From NCBI RefSeq assembly GCF_047777955.1, contig NZ_CP180537.1:1674001-1738000 (forward strand): a stretch of DNA of 64,000 bases, written 5' to 3'. The DNA comes from Didemnitutus sp047777955. Its GTDB lineage: Bacteria > Verrucomicrobiota > Verrucomicrobiia > Opitutales > Opitutaceae. A program made the translations under genes and the position numbers. A model generated the notes under the pieces. The model did not search any database, was not told the origin of the DNA, and worked only from the letters and a program-made list of their open reading frames with translations. Of the stretch, positions 7,635-16,373 are shown piece after piece (the stretch's first letter is position 1; every line of letters begins with the position of its first letter).

Positions 7635-8261
7635 GTGCGTGGCTGGCGCCGGGCGGCCTTGTGGTGCGTGGCGACGCTGCTCCGCCTCTGGGTGCGCACG
7701 CTGCGCTTCGAGGCGGACGCGGAGACGGTGCGGCGCCTCTCGATGTCCGACACGCCCGCCGCCATCGTGCTGTGGCACAACCGGCTGTTCCTGTCGCCGG
7801 AGTTCTTCCGCCGCTTCCGCACCCGGCGCCGCGTCTACGGACTGGTGAGCGCGAGCAAGGACGGCGCGTGGCTCGCGGCGTTTTATCGGATGATCGGCAT
7901 CCATCCCGTGCGCGGCTCGAGCAGCAACCTCGGCCGCGAGGCGGCGCGGCTGCTCATCGAGCGCATGCGCGAGGGACACGACATCGGCATCACGCCTGAC
8001 GGCCCGCGCGGGCCGATGTATGTGGTCGAGCCGGGCGTGCTCGTCGTCACGCGCCGGCTGAACGCGCCGATGGTGCTGCTCGGCGCGGAGTTCACGCGCG
8101 CGAAGCGCCTGCGCAGCTGGGACCGGCTCTACATTCCCTGGCCGTTTTCGCGCGTGAAGCTGCGCTGCACCGTGCTGGAGCCGGTGCGGGCCGACGGCGA
8201 AAAGATCAGCGCGGAGGATGTCCGCGCCGCGTTGGTCGCGATCAACCCCGACCGGGATTGA
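7635..8261 (+). CDS. DUF374 lysophospholipid acyltransferase-like protein
   Basis: 208 residues; it matches the DUF374 (COG2121) family, relatives of glycerolipid and lipid A acyltransferases. Visible features are IVLWHNRLFL (the catalytic-His region), VYGLVSASKDGAWLA, GSSSNLGREAARLL and ITPDGPRGPMYVVEPGVL, the last two being the family's substrate-site blocks. Probably membrane-associated, transferring acyl chains during envelope lipid synthesis; the substrate is not predictable. The start is a GTG; a CTG 12 bp upstream is the only other in-frame candidate nearby. Confidence 0.85.
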   Translation: MRGWRRAALWCVATLLRLWVRTLRFEADAETVRRLSMSDTPAAIVLWHNRLFLSPEFFRRFRTRRRVYGLVSASKDGAWLAAFYRMIGIHPVRGSSSNLGREAARLLIERMREGHDIGITPDGPRGPMYVVEPGVLVVTRRLNAPMVLLGAEFTRAKRLRSWDRLYIPWPFSRVKLRCTVLEPVRADGEKISAEDVRAALVAINPDRD

Positions 8262-8292
8262 TCGCGGACGCGGGCGGCGGACGACGGATCGC

Positions 8293-8685
8293 TCAGAACG
8301 TCGGGGTGACGGTGACGCTCTGGCCGGGCTCGACGACGTAGTCGTTGCCGGTGCACCAGGTGACGTCGTTGATCAGCACCTTGAACACGACCGGCGCGGT
8401 CGCGCCCTTGATCGTGGCGGCCCAGCCGTCGGCGGCGATGCAGTCCATGGCGATGCCGTGATCCCAGCTCAGGCCCGGGCCCTCGCCGCGGAGGTAAAGG
8501 TGGTTGCCGAAGCCGATGTCGACCCGCGCGGAAATGAACGTGGCCGGCGGCTCGGGCTGCTCGGCTTTGCGGCGCGCAGCCGGAGCGGCGGCGGCGACCT
8601 TCTTGGTCGGGGCCTTGGCAGGCGCTTTGGTGGCTTTCGGAGCGGCGGCCGTGGGGGCGGCAGCCTTCTTGGTGGTCTTCTTCAT
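8293..8685 (-). CDS. Hypothetical protein with Lys/Ala-rich N-terminus and sandwich-like C-terminus
   Basis: 130 residues. The first ~42 residues are almost only Lys, Ala, Pro and Thr (KKTTKKAAAPTAAAPKATK), resembling histone H1-like tails. The remaining ~85 residues (FISARVDIGFGNHLYLRGEG onwards, then GLSWDHGIAMDC) look like a small beta-sandwich of the kind seen in starch-binding-like modules. Function unknown; nucleic-acid binding by the tail is an inference from composition. Confidence 0.65.
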   Translation of the reverse strand: MKKTTKKAAAPTAAAPKATKAPAKAPTKKVAAAAPAARRKAEQPEPPATFISARVDIGFGNHLYLRGEGPGLSWDHGIAMDCIAADGWAATIKGATAPVVFKVLINDVTWCTGNDYVVEPGQSVTVTPTF

Positions 8686-8869
8686 GGCTTTAAAAGGGAG
8701 GATTCGAACCGGCGGAGGGTCTGTTTCCCGCCGCCGACGGGGAGGTGCAACAGCAAATTCAGGGCCAGACCGGGGATTGTGTCGGAGGTTTTACCGCCCC
8801 AACCGTGTCCGGACCGAAAAATTTTAGTTTACTCCGGCGAAAACGGCCTGCAAACAAACACCTCCCTCC

Positions 8870-8945
8870 GGGGCAGTAGCTCAGTTGATAGAGCGCGTCG
8901 TTCGCAACGACGAGGTCGTCGGTTTGATCCCGATCTGCTCCACCA
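8870..8945 (+). tRNA. tRNA-Ala (anticodon CGC)
   Basis: 76 nt with encoded CCA. The acceptor stem GGGGCAG/CTGCTCC contains the G3:U70 pair that identifies alanine tRNAs. The anticodon arm is CGTCG-TTCGCAA-CGACG, giving anticodon CGC, which reads GCG. The T-loop GGTTTGATCC is a slightly divergent form of the usual GGTTCGAATCC. Confidence 0.97.
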
Positions 8946-9053
8946 TTTTCCCGCGCCCTCCGTGCCGACCGCCGGAGGGCGCGGCGTTTTCGCCGGGGCA
9001 CGTCGCCGCTCTCGACAAGCGTGCGGCCGCTGCGCAAAGTGCGCCCGTCGGTT

Positions 9054-9130
9054 GTCCCCGTAGCTCAGCTGGATAGAGCAGCGGTTTTCTAAACCGCTGG
9101 TCGCGTGTTCGAGTCACGCCGGGGACGCCA
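9054..9130 (+). tRNA. tRNA-Arg (anticodon TCT)
   Basis: 77 nt with encoded CCA. Acceptor arms are GTCCCCG/CGGGGAC with discriminator G. The anticodon arm is GCGGT-TTTCTAA-ACCGC, anticodon TCT, which reads AGA; this codon should be rare in such a GC-rich genome. The T-arm contains GTGTTCGAGTCAC. Confidence 0.97.
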
Positions 9131-9209
9131 ACATCCCGCGCGCGGCGGCGAAAATAATGACTTGCCTCGCCGGAACGCGTGGGGCTTCTTCACCTTTCCG
9201 ATGAATCAT

Positions 9210-9286
<77 letters not shown>

Positions 9287-9294
9287 TTTTAACC

Positions 9295-9324
9295 GAACCG
9301 CATCTTGGCGACGAGATGCGGTTC
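9295..9324 (+). terminator. Terminator hairpin after tRNA-Pro
   Basis: GAACCGCATCT and AGATGCGGTTC form a perfect 11-bp stem with an 8-nt loop, starting 9 bp after the tRNA 3' end. Only GTTG follows, so the T-tract is weak. Confidence 0.65.
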
Positions 9325-9458
9325 GTTGCGTCTGGCGGCGAGGCTGCCGGGAGGGCCGGCGCGAGCGGGAAAGGACGTCCGGCGGGCCCGGGTGCGCGGC
9401 GGCGGCGCCGGTGGATTTCGTGGTGACCTCGACGGCGCGATGGGTTGATCGTGGGCCC

Positions 9459-10265
9459 ATGCAAGCCGCCGCCATCCTCGACGACGTCGCCGCCATCGCG
9501 CGCGGGGCGGGTGCGATCATCCGACGCCACTTCGCCGCGCCGATCCCGATCTCCGCGCGCAAGTCGACCCGCTCCGACGTCGTCACCGCCGCCGACACCG
9601 AGGCGGAGGCGTTCATCGTGCGCGCGCTGCTCGCGCGCTTTCCCGACCATCACATCGTCGGCGAGGAGGGCGGCGGGCAGGGCGCGCCGGCCGCGGCGGC
9701 GCCGTTCCACTGGTTTGTCGACCCGGTCGACGGCACGGTGAACTTCGCGGCGAAGCTCCCGCATTTCTGCACCAGCATCGCGCTGGCGACGCCGGACCGG
9801 CGGCCGCTGCTCGGCGTGGTCTACGATCCCACGCGCGACGAACTGTTCAGCGCCGTGCGCGGCGGCGGCGCGCACCTCAACGGCCAGCCGCTGCGCGTCA
9901 CCGCCACCGCGGAGCTGAACGACGCCGTCGTCTCGACCGGCTTCCCCTACGACAAGCACACCAACCCGGACAACAACCTGCGGGAGTGGTCCGAGTTCCT
10001 GAAGCACATCCGCGGCGAGCGCCGGCTCGGCTCGGCCGCGCTCGATCTCGCCTACGTCGCCGCGGCGCGGCTCGACGGTTATTGGGAAAAGGATCTGAAG
10101 CCCTACGACATCATGGCCGGCGTGCTGCTCGTCCAGGAGGCCGGCGGCACTGTCAGCGACTACGCGGGCGCACCCGATCCGCAACGCGCGGACCGCGCCC
10201 GCTGCGTCGCCAGCAACGGCCGCATCCACGCGGCCATGCTGCGCGTGCTGCAGGCGGCGCGTTGA
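9459..10265 (+). CDS. suhB: Inositol monophosphatase family protein
   Basis: 268 residues, standard for Mg2+-dependent inositol-1-phosphatase (SuhB-type) enzymes, which hydrolyse myo-inositol phosphates and related sugar phosphates. Motif 1 is WFVDPVDGTVNF (DPxDGT metal site), preceded by the metal-binding Glu in IVGEEGG; motif 2 is LKPYDIMAGVLLVQEAGG. The ATG at 9459 begins the conserved domain; the frame is open further upstream without similarity. No operon partner. The paralogue could instead be a related phosphatase (for example CysQ-like), but the spacing fits suhB. Confidence 0.88.
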   Translation: MQAAAILDDVAAIARGAGAIIRRHFAAPIPISARKSTRSDVVTAADTEAEAFIVRALLARFPDHHIVGEEGGGQGAPAAAAPFHWFVDPVDGTVNFAAKLPHFCTSIALATPDRRPLLGVVYDPTRDELFSAVRGGGAHLNGQPLRVTATAELNDAVVSTGFPYDKHTNPDNNLREWSEFLKHIRGERRLGSAALDLAYVAAARLDGYWEKDLKPYDIMAGVLLVQEAGGTVSDYAGAPDPQRADRARCVASNGRIHAAMLRVLQAAR

Positions 10266-10299
10266 GGAACGCTCGCCACCGCCGCCTGGCGCGGCGCGA

Positions 10300-11030
10300 T
10301 CACCGGCCGTCGCGCGGGGAAACGGCTGGGGCCGGCGGGGACTGGACGGTGAAGGTGCCGTCGTCGTGCAGCTCGAGCACGGAGCCCGCGGCGAGCGTCG
10401 TGCGTGCGCCGCGCCGCCGCCACCACTCCACGCCGCCGTCCGGACGCGGCGCGAGGTAGAGGGCGGGGCCGCTCCAGTGCAGTTCGGCGAGCGTCGCGAT
10501 TTTCGTCCGGCGAAACTCGGTGCGCAGCTTCTCGTGCGGCGCCGGCACGACGTCGATGCCCCAGTAGACGTAGCGGCGCGGCTGGCGCCGCAGCCAGGTC
10601 CGGTTCAGGTCGGGTTTCAACGTCACCTCGCGCACGGCGTCGGTGAACGGGGAGCTCACGCGCAGGGCGAGCGGCAGGCCGCTGCCGGTCTCGTAGAAGA
10701 GTTTCCGCATTTCGCCGACGGGCAGCGTGTCGCAGGCGCGTCCCTCGATGCCCACGACTTGATCGCCGACGACCAGGCCGGCGCGATGGCCGGGGAATCG
10801 CGGACGACGAACTCCACCGTGTAAGGACTGCGCGGCGGGCCGGCTTCCGTGCTCCGGTTGAACAGCGAGGTGTGGAAATGCAGCGCGACGCCCCATTTGC
10901 CGAAGGCGCGTTCGTTCACCGCGAAGTCGGGCAGGCGCACCGGTTTCTCCGCGGGGGCGTCCGTCGCGCCGGTCGCGGCGCCGCACGCGGCCAGCAGGAC
11001 GAGCGCAACCAGGGCACGTCGGGAAGGCAC
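10300..11030 (-). pseudogene. PDZ-domain lipoprotein, frameshifted
   Basis: The N-terminal part is MPSRRALVALVLLAAC with a lipobox ending at Cys16, so a lipid-anchored envelope protein. Reading breaks at a run of four identical bases (plus-strand G at 10792-10795). With one base restored the frame continues into GHRAGLVVGDQVVGIEG, a clear PDZ ligand-site segment, and on to a Trp/Arg-rich C-terminus. The repaired length is exactly 244 codons. Known PDZ modules bind peptide C-termini; the partner is unknown. Either a recent frameshift or a sequencing error. Confidence 0.7.
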
Positions 11031-11090
11031 GGGGACAGGATGCCGCGCCGGCGCTCCGCCGTCAATGCGCGCGGGCGCCGCGCGCCGCGT

Positions 11091-12698
11091 TCAGCGCGGC
11101 TGCAGCGCGACGAACCAGACGTCGTTCTCGCGGAGCGGGAACGTGCGCGCGAACTTCCCGTCGGCGGCGACGGTGACGTCTGCCTCGAGGGTCGGGGCGC
11201 CGCTCGAGGCGCCGCGCAGCGTGTCCACCTGCGCGCGGGTGAGCTGCGCGGGCGAGCCGAGGTCGCGCCAGGCGGACTGGACGTCATTGGCGCGGTAGCC
11301 GACGAGCGTGGCGGTGAGGCGGTAGGTGCCGGGCTTGAGGCCGGAGAGGCGCAGCTCGGCGGCGCCCTTGTCCTTCGCGGGCTGGTCCTTCGCGTAGAAC
11401 TCCTGGTTGATGATCGAGGGGCCGGGATGCGTGAGCGTGAAGTCCCAGAACAGCGCCTGCGCGCCGCCGCGCGCGTCGCGGCAGACGAAGGCGTCACCGT
11501 CGCGGCAGGCGAGCTCGGTGTCGCCGAGCCGCTGGAGAAATTGGTAGGCGAAGAACGAGGGTTTCTTCAGGTCCTGGTAGTTGAGCAGGCCGAAGCCGCC
11601 GTGGAAGGGCGTGCGCCGCGGGCCGGCTTCCTCGAAGATGTCGGTGAACGTCCAATACGACATCGACGTCGCGGCCGCGCCGATGTGCCGCATCTTGTCG
11701 AGAATGAAGGCGGCGCTGTGGTAGCTGTCGTGCACCGGGTCGGAGGGCGTGTAGGACGTGCTCCACTCGGTGTAGTGCAGCTCGACGGCCTGGAAGGGGG
11801 AGGCGTCGATCTTGGCGCGGACGCGCCGGACGCCGGCGGTGATTGCGTCGCGGTCGGGCGAGAGCACGGTGCCGGCGTTGCCGGTCTCGTCGAGGTAGCC
11901 GCTCATCGTGGCGTAGCTGTGCGTCGTGACGAAATCGAGCGGCACCTTCTGCTCGGCGCAGAAGGCCAGCGTCTCGTCGATCCAGCCTTCGCCGGCCGTG
12001 GCGGGACCGCCGACGCGGTAGGTGGGATCGACGGATTTCACGCCGCGCGCGCTGGCGGCGTAGAGTTTGAAATACTCCGCGCGTGCCGCCGGCGCCCAGT
12101 CCTCGAAGCGCTTGCGCTCGGGGTTGCCCATCCAGAATCCGTCGAGGTTGGGTTCGTTCCAGACTTCGAAATACCACGAGCGCACCTCGTCGGCGCCGTA
12201 GCGCGCGGTGACGTGGCGGGTGAAGGCGGCGATGAACGCCTCCCATTTCGCATAATCCTTCGGCGGTGTGACGTTGCCCCGCCACCAGAAGATCGTCTGC
12301 GGCCCGCTCGCGAGGGCGTTGGGCATGAAACCGAGCTCGATGAACGGCTTCATGCCGATGCCCGTGATGAAATCGAAGAGCTCGTCGACATACTGCCAGT
12401 TGTAGGCCGGCCGGCCCTGCGGGTCCTCGAAGTAGACGCCCATGTCGTCGGTGAACAGGCCGTGGAAGCGGATGTAGCGGAAGCCGCATTGCTCGCGCAC
12501 GAGGCGGAGCTGGCGCTGCCAGTCGGCGCGCAGGCCCTCGTTGGCCCGCCCGGCGCCGACGCAGAAGTTATACATGCGGCTCATCGGCCCGCGCGGCTGC
12601 GCGAGGTCGGCGGCGATGACGCGCGCCGGGGGCGCGTCGGCGGCGGCGACGAGACGGGCGCCGGCGAGGACGAGGAGGAGGGAGAAGGGGCGAAGCAT
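11091..12698 (-). CDS. GH39 family glycoside hydrolase (beta-xylosidase-like), secreted
   Basis: 535 residues with signal peptide MLRPFSLLLVLAGARLVAAA. The (beta/alpha)8 domain carries the acid/base Glu in SWYFEVWNEPNLDGFW (near residue 183) and the nucleophile Glu in VELHYTEWSTSY (near residue 308), the family-39 pair of retaining xylosidases. The C-terminal ~130 residues form the accessory beta-sandwich. Probably acts outside the cytoplasmic membrane on xylan-derived or related oligosaccharides. The open frame extends upstream, but the signal peptide fixes the start. Confidence 0.88.
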   Translation of the reverse strand: MLRPFSLLLVLAGARLVAAADAPPARVIAADLAQPRGPMSRMYNFCVGAGRANEGLRADWQRQLRLVREQCGFRYIRFHGLFTDDMGVYFEDPQGRPAYNWQYVDELFDFITGIGMKPFIELGFMPNALASGPQTIFWWRGNVTPPKDYAKWEAFIAAFTRHVTARYGADEVRSWYFEVWNEPNLDGFWMGNPERKRFEDWAPAARAEYFKLYAASARGVKSVDPTYRVGGPATAGEGWIDETLAFCAEQKVPLDFVTTHSYATMSGYLDETGNAGTVLSPDRDAITAGVRRVRAKIDASPFQAVELHYTEWSTSYTPSDPVHDSYHSAAFILDKMRHIGAAATSMSYWTFTDIFEEAGPRRTPFHGGFGLLNYQDLKKPSFFAYQFLQRLGDTELACRDGDAFVCRDARGGAQALFWDFTLTHPGPSIINQEFYAKDQPAKDKGAAELRLSGLKPGTYRLTATLVGYRANDVQSAWRDLGSPAQLTRAQVDTLRGASSGAPTLEADVTVAADGKFARTFPLRENDVWFVALQPR

Positions 12699-12771
12699 GG
12701 GGAGGGAAGCAACGCAGCACCCTACGCGGCCGCCCTCGGGCGGGGAACAGCGAAGTTGCGCCAACAGTGGA

Positions 12772-13482
12772 TCAGCGTGCCGGCGGCGCCGCCCGGTCTT
12801 CCGCGCGCGGATTCCAGCCGAACTGCGCGCGCAGGGCCTCGCCTCCGGCGGCGGTGAGCGCCACGGCCCGCGAATCCGGCCGGCGTCGCAGCCAGCGGGC
12901 CGTCTCGAAGCGCCGGGCGAGCGCCGCGCCGAGGGCACCGCCGATGTGGTCGCGCCGTTCGCTCCAGTCCATGCAGGCCGGGGCGAATTGCCGGCGCTGC
13001 GCCGCCACGGCGGCCACGTCGATGCCCAGCGCGGCGAAGCGGGTCCGGCCCGCCGGGGTCACGACGAAGGCGGCGCCGTCGCGCGCGAGCGCGCCCTGTG
13101 CCAGCAGGGCCTCGGTCACGGCCACGGCCAGGCGGCCGGCGAGATGATCGTAGCAATAGCGCGCCTCGCGCAAGGGATCGGGCGCCGTGCTCGGCACCGG
13201 ACGGACGCCGGGGGCGACGACCAGCAGCGATTCGACGCAGCGCGCGACCTCGGGCGAGGCGAGGCGGAAGTAGCGGTGCCGTCCCTGCGTCCGCACGCAG
13301 ACGAGGCCGTCCGTCACGAGGCGCCGCAGGTGCGCGCTGCCCGTCGCCGGCTCGATGCCGGCCCCGTAGGCGAGCTCCTTGGCGGTGAGCGCGCGGCCAT
13401 CCATCAGCAGCGTGAGCATGCGCAGGCGCGACGGATCGCCGATCGTGCGGGCGACGCGGGCGACATCGGGTTGGGCAACCAT
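12772..13482 (-). CDS. ArsR/SmtB-family transcriptional regulator
   Basis: 236 residues. The N-terminal winged helix is clear: ARTIGDPSRLRMLTLLMDG, AYGAGIEPATGSAHLRRLV (recognition helix) and the wing LVCVRTQGRHRYFRLASPEV. The ~140-residue C-terminal extension (CYDHLAGRLAVAVTEALL) is longer than in metal sensors but seen in other ArsR relatives; no metal-site CxC is visible, so the signal is unknown. It diverges from an ACT-domain gene across 65 bp containing a perfect dyad. Confidence 0.87.
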   Translation of the reverse strand: MVAQPDVARVARTIGDPSRLRMLTLLMDGRALTAKELAYGAGIEPATGSAHLRRLVTDGLVCVRTQGRHRYFRLASPEVARCVESLLVVAPGVRPVPSTAPDPLREARYCYDHLAGRLAVAVTEALLAQGALARDGAAFVVTPAGRTRFAALGIDVAAVAAQRRQFAPACMDWSERRDHIGGALGAALARRFETARWLRRRPDSRAVALTAAGGEALRAQFGWNPRAEDRAAPPAR

Positions 13483-13493
13483 GCTTCGACCGT

Positions 13494-13510
13494 GGCCGAA
13501 GTGTTCGGCC
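13494..13510. promoter_or_regulatory. Candidate operator between ArsR and ACT genes
   Basis: GGCCGAA-GTG-TTCGGCC is a perfect 7+7 dyad 12 bp upstream of the ArsR gene and 38 bp upstream of the ACT gene. Its position suits autoregulation of a divergent pair. Inferred from symmetry only. Confidence 0.5.
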
Positions 13511-13547
13511 GTGCAAGCCGCGCGGCGACCCGCAGCCTCTGTGTCCG

Positions 13548-13952
13548 ATGAAAGACGTGACCATTGAACTGGAGAACCGCCCCGGCGCGCTGGCCGCGAT
13601 GGGCGAGGCGCTCGGCCGCGCCGGCGTGAGTGTCGAGGGCGGCGGCGCGTGGGTCGTGAACGGCGTCGGCGTCGCCCATTTCCTCGTCGCCGACGGCGAG
13701 GCGGCCCGCGGCGCGCTGGCCGCGGCCGGCATCCGCGTCACCGCCGTGCGCGACGTCGTGGTCCAACGGCTCAAGCAGGACGAGCCCGGCCAGCTGGGCA
13801 AGCTGACGCGCCGCATGGCGCAGGCCGGCGTCAACATCGAGGTGCTCTACAGCGACCACGACCATCAACTCGTGCTCGTCGTCGACCAGCCCGATCGGGC
13901 GCGCGAGGTCGCCGCCGCCTGGATGAACGAGCGCGCCGCGCCTCCCCGATGA
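13548..13952 (+). CDS. Tandem ACT-domain protein
   Basis: 134 residues formed by two ACT-like halves: MKDVTIELENRPGALAAMGE and, from about residue 75, LKQDEPGQLGKLTRRMAQAG. The RPG and EPGQL turns are the usual ligand-contact sites of ACT domains, which bind amino acids. No catalytic domain is attached, so it is likely a small-molecule sensor or regulatory partner. Probably controlled by the divergent ArsR protein. Confidence 0.8.
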   Translation: MKDVTIELENRPGALAAMGEALGRAGVSVEGGGAWVVNGVGVAHFLVADGEAARGALAAAGIRVTAVRDVVVQRLKQDEPGQLGKLTRRMAQAGVNIEVLYSDHDHQLVLVVDQPDRAREVAAAWMNERAAPPR

Positions 13953-14274
13953 GATCCCCGGCCGGCGGCACGTCCTCCAATCGGGCCGGCGACTCGTCCG
14001 AGAAAGGGACGGCTTCGCCGCATCCGCATCGCCGAACAACGGCGCGCCGTTGCGGGCGCGGTGCGCGGCGGACAGGGTTCGGCATGGAGAGGCGGCTATC
14101 TTTTCCCCGCGTGGGCCCCGCGATCGCGTGCCGTGCGATCCGTCCGGCCCGCATCGGGCCGCGGCGGCGGCTCCGGGCCGCGGGTCCGTCGCCGGGGCCG
14201 GGCGCCGTCCGGGGCGGTGCGCCTCGCCTCCGTCGCGCGGCTGGGATCGGCCGGCAGGCCGCACCGTCTTTCGC
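13953..14274. other. Gap without recognisable feature
   Basis: About 320 bp of very GC-rich sequence between the ACT gene and the OsmC gene. The frames open here are Arg/Pro/Ala-rich shadows. I see no tRNA, repeat or convincing promoter, although the OsmC promoter must lie here. Confidence 0.4.
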
Positions 14275-14736
14275 ATGAAAAACCACCGCTACGACATCCA
14301 GCTCACCTGGACCGGCAACGACGGCGTCGGCACGCGCGACTATCGCAGCTACCGGCGCGACCACGAGATCCGCGCCGCCGGCCGGCCGGTGCTGTCCGGC
14401 TCGAGCGATCCCGCGTTCCGCGGCGACGCCTCACGCTACAACCCCGAGCAGCTGCTCGTCGCCGCGCTCTCCGCCTGCCACCTGCTGTGGTATCTCCACC
14501 TCTGCGCGGTGAACGGCATCGTCGTGCACGATTACCGCGACGACGCGCTGGGCGAGATGGCCGAGGAGGCCAACGGCGCGGGGCAGTTCACGCGCGTCGT
14601 GCTCCGCCCGCGCGTGCGCATCACGGGCGACGCTGCGAAGGCGCACGCGCTGCACGCCGAGGCGCACGGCTACTGCTTCATCGCGCGCTCGATGAACTTC
14701 CCGGTCGCTCACGAGCCGGTGATCGAGCCGGCCTGA
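14275..14736 (+). CDS. OsmC-family peroxiredoxin-like protein
   Basis: 153 residues, normal for OsmC/Ohr proteins, which reduce organic hydroperoxides with a Cys pair. The first Cys is in NPEQLLVAALSACHLLWYLH and the second in EAHGYCFIARSMNFPV, the two catalytic positions. The N-terminal WTGNDGVGTRDYRSY is typical of the YhfA/OsmC subgroup. The 3' end overlaps the convergent AHSA1-type gene by 28 bp. Confidence 0.88.
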   Translation: MKNHRYDIQLTWTGNDGVGTRDYRSYRRDHEIRAAGRPVLSGSSDPAFRGDASRYNPEQLLVAALSACHLLWYLHLCAVNGIVVHDYRDDALGEMAEEANGAGQFTRVVLRPRVRITGDAAKAHALHAEAHGYCFIARSMNFPVAHEPVIEPA

Positions 14737-15185
14737 GGCGCCCGGGACTCCGGCGGCGCCAGCAGCCGCTCCAGCTTGTCGAAGGTGCTCTGCCAGCCGC
14801 GCGCGTAATCGTGCCGCGAGGCCGCGCCGAGGTGCGCGTGCTCGAAATCCATCCGGGTCCCGGCGCCGTCCGCGGCCAGCGCGACGCGCACGCGGGTCTC
14901 GACGCCCGGCTCGCTCTGCCAGCGCCAGGTGAAGGCGAGGCGCGCTGCGGGGACCACCTCCAGATACTCGCCGCGGCACGTGTGCTCCGTGCCGTCGCGG
15001 TCGGCGAACGCGACTTCGAAGCTGCCGCCGGGGCGGACGTCGAGCCGGGCCGCGCGCACGGTGCCGAGCGGATCGGAGCCGAACCAGCGGCGCACGTCGG
15101 CGGGGTCCGTCCACGCGCGCCAGACGTCGGCGGGCGGAGCGGCGAAGCGGCGGGCGAGGCGGACGGCGTCGGCGGGAGCGGTCAT
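14709..15185 (-). CDS. SRPBCC/AHSA1-type START-like protein
   Basis: 158 residues. FAAPPADVWRAWTDPADVRRWFG is the hallmark start of Aha1-C/START-like proteins, and GWQSTFDKLERLL is the typical C-terminal helix. The fold binds hydrophobic ligands; the ligand is unknown. Tail-to-tail overlap with OsmC, and 28 bp downstream of the STAS-like gene on the same strand. Confidence 0.87.
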   Translation of the reverse strand: MTAPADAVRLARRFAAPPADVWRAWTDPADVRRWFGSDPLGTVRAARLDVRPGGSFEVAFADRDGTEHTCRGEYLEVVPAARLAFTWRWQSEPGVETRVRVALAADGAGTRMDFEHAHLGAASRHDYARGWQSTFDKLERLLAPPESRAPQAGSITGS

Positions 15186-15213
15186 CGGGAGCGGGGCGGT
15201 CGCGCGGCGCGGA

Positions 15214-15657
15214 TCAGGCCGGGCGGGCGGCGAGCCAGGCCTCGGCCGCGCGGGCGTCGGTGAAGAAGCGCTGCTCGGGTTTCGCGATCTGGCGTTCGTA
15301 TTTCTCCATCTTGGCCGGATCGTGATGGACGTTGGCGAAGGCGACGCAGCGCACGCGCGGCGCCGCGGCGACGACGGGTTCGCCGAACTCGGGAAACAAA
15401 TCCGCGAAGGCCGGGCGCAGCCCGCAGACGCAGAGGAGCGCCGGCACGACGTCGCGCATGGCCTTGTGCGCGTCGAGATCGGCGGGTTCGTAGCCGTGAA
15501 GGTCGAGCAGGAGGCGGAAAGAGGTCCCGTCCGGCAGGGCCGCGACGGCCGCGTGCAGCGCAGCGGCCCAACGCGCGACGTCCGCCGCCGCGACGGTGCC
15601 CGTGAGACGGGAACGGACGAGCGGAACCGGGGGCGCGGACGGGGAGGGCGGCGGCAT
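15214..15657 (-). CDS. SpoIIAA-like (STAS-type) hypothetical protein
   Basis: 147 residues. SFRLLLDLHGYEPADL, FPEFGEPVVAAAPRVRCVAF and a C-terminal FFTDARAAEAWLAAR match the layout of the SpoIIAA-like family, a STAS-fold group of uncertain function. No signal peptide. The ATG starts a Pro/Ser-rich lead of ~12 residues. Probably co-transcribed with the downstream AHSA1 gene. Confidence 0.65.
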   Translation of the reverse strand: MPPPSPSAPPVPLVRSRLTGTVAAADVARWAAALHAAVAALPDGTSFRLLLDLHGYEPADLDAHKAMRDVVPALLCVCGLRPAFADLFPEFGEPVVAAAPRVRCVAFANVHHDPAKMEKYERQIAKPEQRFFTDARAAEAWLAARPA

Positions 15658-15725
15658 CGCGGGCAAAATGACTCCCGCGCGCCGGTCCGCAATCCCCGCG
15701 CGACGAAACCGCGGCGGTTCGGGCC

Positions 15726-16193
15726 TCAGTCGGCCCGGGCCTTGGCGTAGGCGGACTGGACGCGGTGCCACGCGGCGGCCAGTTCGTCGCGCGCGGCGTC
15801 CCAGGTGTCCGCGGTGGCCGTGCCGAGGGCGGCGAGCTTGGCGCGGTAATCGGCCTCGGAGTTGCGCAGCTCCTCCATCGCGGCGCGGCGGCTGGCCGAG
15901 GCCTTGTCCTCGGCGTAGGTGGCGCGCAACTCGCTCAGGCGGGCCTCGAGTTCCGCCTGCTGGGCCTTCGCCTGGCGCTGGAACTCGTCGCGCTTGTCGA
16001 AGGTGTAGGCTTTCACGTCCGACCAAGTCTGCGCGATGGCCGCCTGGGTCTCATGGGCGGCCTGGCCGGCCTGGTCGGCGAGCTTGTTCCGCTCGTCCTT
16101 GGAGCACGCGGTGAAGGTCGCGAGGACCAGCGGCGCGGCCACGAGCACGAGGGCGTAGAACAGGTTTTGCGAACGGGCGTGGTTCGTTTTCAT
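15726..16193 (-). CDS. Putative lipoprotein with coiled-coil region
   Basis: 155 residues. The leader ends LVLATFTAC, an acceptable lipobox with Cys near residue 30. The mature part is highly charged and helical (QRQAKAQQAELEARLSELRA), predicting a coiled coil. No family recognised; an envelope structural role is an inference. Confidence 0.72.
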   Translation of the reverse strand: MKTNHARSQNLFYALVLVAAPLVLATFTACSKDERNKLADQAGQAAHETQAAIAQTWSDVKAYTFDKRDEFQRQAKAQQAELEARLSELRATYAEDKASASRRAAMEELRNSEADYRAKLAALGTATADTWDAARDELAAAWHRVQSAYAKARAD

Positions 16194-16373
16194 ACGCCCC
16201 TTCCGACCGGGCGGGGCCGCGCGGGGTTTCGGGCGGGGCAAAACTTTCCCGGGGAACCTGCGTCGCGCGCCGCTGTTGTCCGGCGACACGGGAAAATCTC
16301 CGAGGGCGCGCCGGCGGGGCGGAAAGTTCGTGCAACCACCCGGGCCGGTGCGGTGTGATGCAGGCACCTCGTC

